From W0P28-013 sp963621145 (lineage in GTDB: Bacteria > Bacteroidota > Bacteroidia > Bacteroidales > Paludibacteraceae), in NCBI GenBank assembly GCA_963621145.1, contig CAVFDI010000079.1:1-6766 (forward strand): 6,766 bases of DNA. The letters run 5' to 3'. Of this stretch, positions 6,344-6,766 are shown in pieces (the stretch's first letter is position 1; each line of letters starts with the position of its first letter). Both the position numbers and the translations under genes were made by a program. A model generated the notes under the pieces. The model was not told the origin of the DNA and made no database searches. It saw only the letters and a list, made by a program, of their open reading frames with translations.

Positions 6344-6505
6344 ACGGTAGGAAAATGTTAGCAGATTGCTTTTATTTTGAAAAAAAGAGGTCGGAAAATG
6401 CAGTTTGTTGCAAAAAAAAGACTTTCGGGGGTCTATTTTGTATGAAAAAAAGGACTTTACAGTTTTTTTTTGACTTATACGCCTTTTTTGGGGTGAATGC
6501 TTGGG
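6344..6505. other. AT-rich intergenic spacer with homopolymer tracts
   Basis: This 162-bp spacer holds no gene that I can support. On the minus strand it shows two similar blocks, GTAAAGTCCTTTTTTT (about 6464-6449) and CGAAAGTCTTTTTTTT (about 6427-6412). The second follows AGACCCC, so AGAC and GTCT could form a small 4-bp hairpin before an eight-T run. This may be a weak terminator for the upstream glycosyltransferase. No TAnnTTTG promoter is visible for the downstream gene. Confidence 0.35.
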
Positions 6506-6766
6506 TTATTTATCGGGGGAGATGAGAGTGCGGAAGGCGTTCTGTACGGCTTGGTAGGAATAATGGTCGAGATAAATCTGCCGTGCGTAGGCGTTGAAGC
6601 GAGGGCGAGGGTGGGCGGCGATGCGGTTGAGGCAAGCAATGAACTCCTCTGCCGTATTGCACAAGCCGCCAATGCGCTCGTAATCAGCCGTATATCCCTC
6701 AAAAGCCTCACTCGTTCCAATGATATTTTTGCCATACATCAACGATTCGCAGGTCTTCACTTTCAT
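6506..6766 (-). CDS. C-terminal part of a GT-B (GT4-like) glycosyltransferase, partial
   Basis: The last 86 codons of a gene that enters from the right edge of the window. The sequence begins MKVKTCESLMYGKNIIGTSE and continues AFEGY. This is the typical C-terminal donor-binding segment of GT4-type enzymes, with a conserved Glu (residue 7 here) in the loop that contacts the nucleotide sugar and a YGK turn after it. A helical tail with HPRPRFNAYARQ and YSYQAVQNAF, usual for the end of this family, closes the protein. The methionine at the edge is almost certainly internal, since the fragment starts in the middle of a domain. Together with the next gene it points to a glycan-synthesis group. Confidence 0.75.
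   Translation of the reverse strand: MKVKTCESLMYGKNIIGTSEAFEGYTADYERIGGLCNTAEEFIACLNRIAAHPRPRFNAYARQIYLDHYSYQAVQNAFRTLISPDK

Noticed and set aside
5732..6361. Plus-strand open frame of 209 codons opposite the GT-A glycosyltransferase
   Set aside because: No recognisable motif; the opposite frame carries the DED metal site and fits the all-leftward gene layout.

Overview
The window looks like a piece of a Bacteroidales (Bacteroidota) chromosome. Three things point there. The gene order nusB-yajC-ybbR-coaE is characteristic of that phylum. NusB carries the long N-terminal extension seen there (324 aa against about 140 aa in E. coli). Promoter-like sequences of the Bacteroidetes type (TAnnTTTG) lie upstream of nusB and of the ATPase gene. 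Every supported gene is on the minus strand, so the text below follows transcription from right to left.

Right part (5471-6766): the C-terminal end of a GT-B (GT4-like) glycosyltransferase that runs off the window edge, a 162-bp AT-rich spacer, and a complete GT-A-like glycosyltransferase with a DED metal-binding motif. These suggest the edge of a surface-polysaccharide gene group.

Middle part (about 3988-5461): a single AAA-type ATPase gene of the AAA_14/DUF4143 family. It is bracketed by two 81-bp direct repeats that differ at only 2 positions. Each repeat can fold into a nested hairpin, and each lies 9-13 bp after a stop codon, one after the glycosyltransferase and one after the ATPase. 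The layout looks like an inserted or duplicated unit of ATPase gene plus trailing palindromic repeat, about 1.39 kb from repeat to repeat. It is the most unusual structure in the window.

Left part (106-3905): a compact housekeeping operon, nusB-yajC-ybbR-coaE-mtgA. It covers antitermination/rRNA transcription, a Sec translocase accessory, a YbbR-domain membrane protein, the last step of coenzyme A synthesis, and a monofunctional peptidoglycan glycosyltransferase. Gaps are short (37, 19, -4 and 14 bp). It starts at a TACCTTTG promoter element and ends at a clear hairpin plus T-tract terminator 20 bp beyond mtgA. I see no gene in bases 1-105. I see no RNA gene or CRISPR array, and no transposase.
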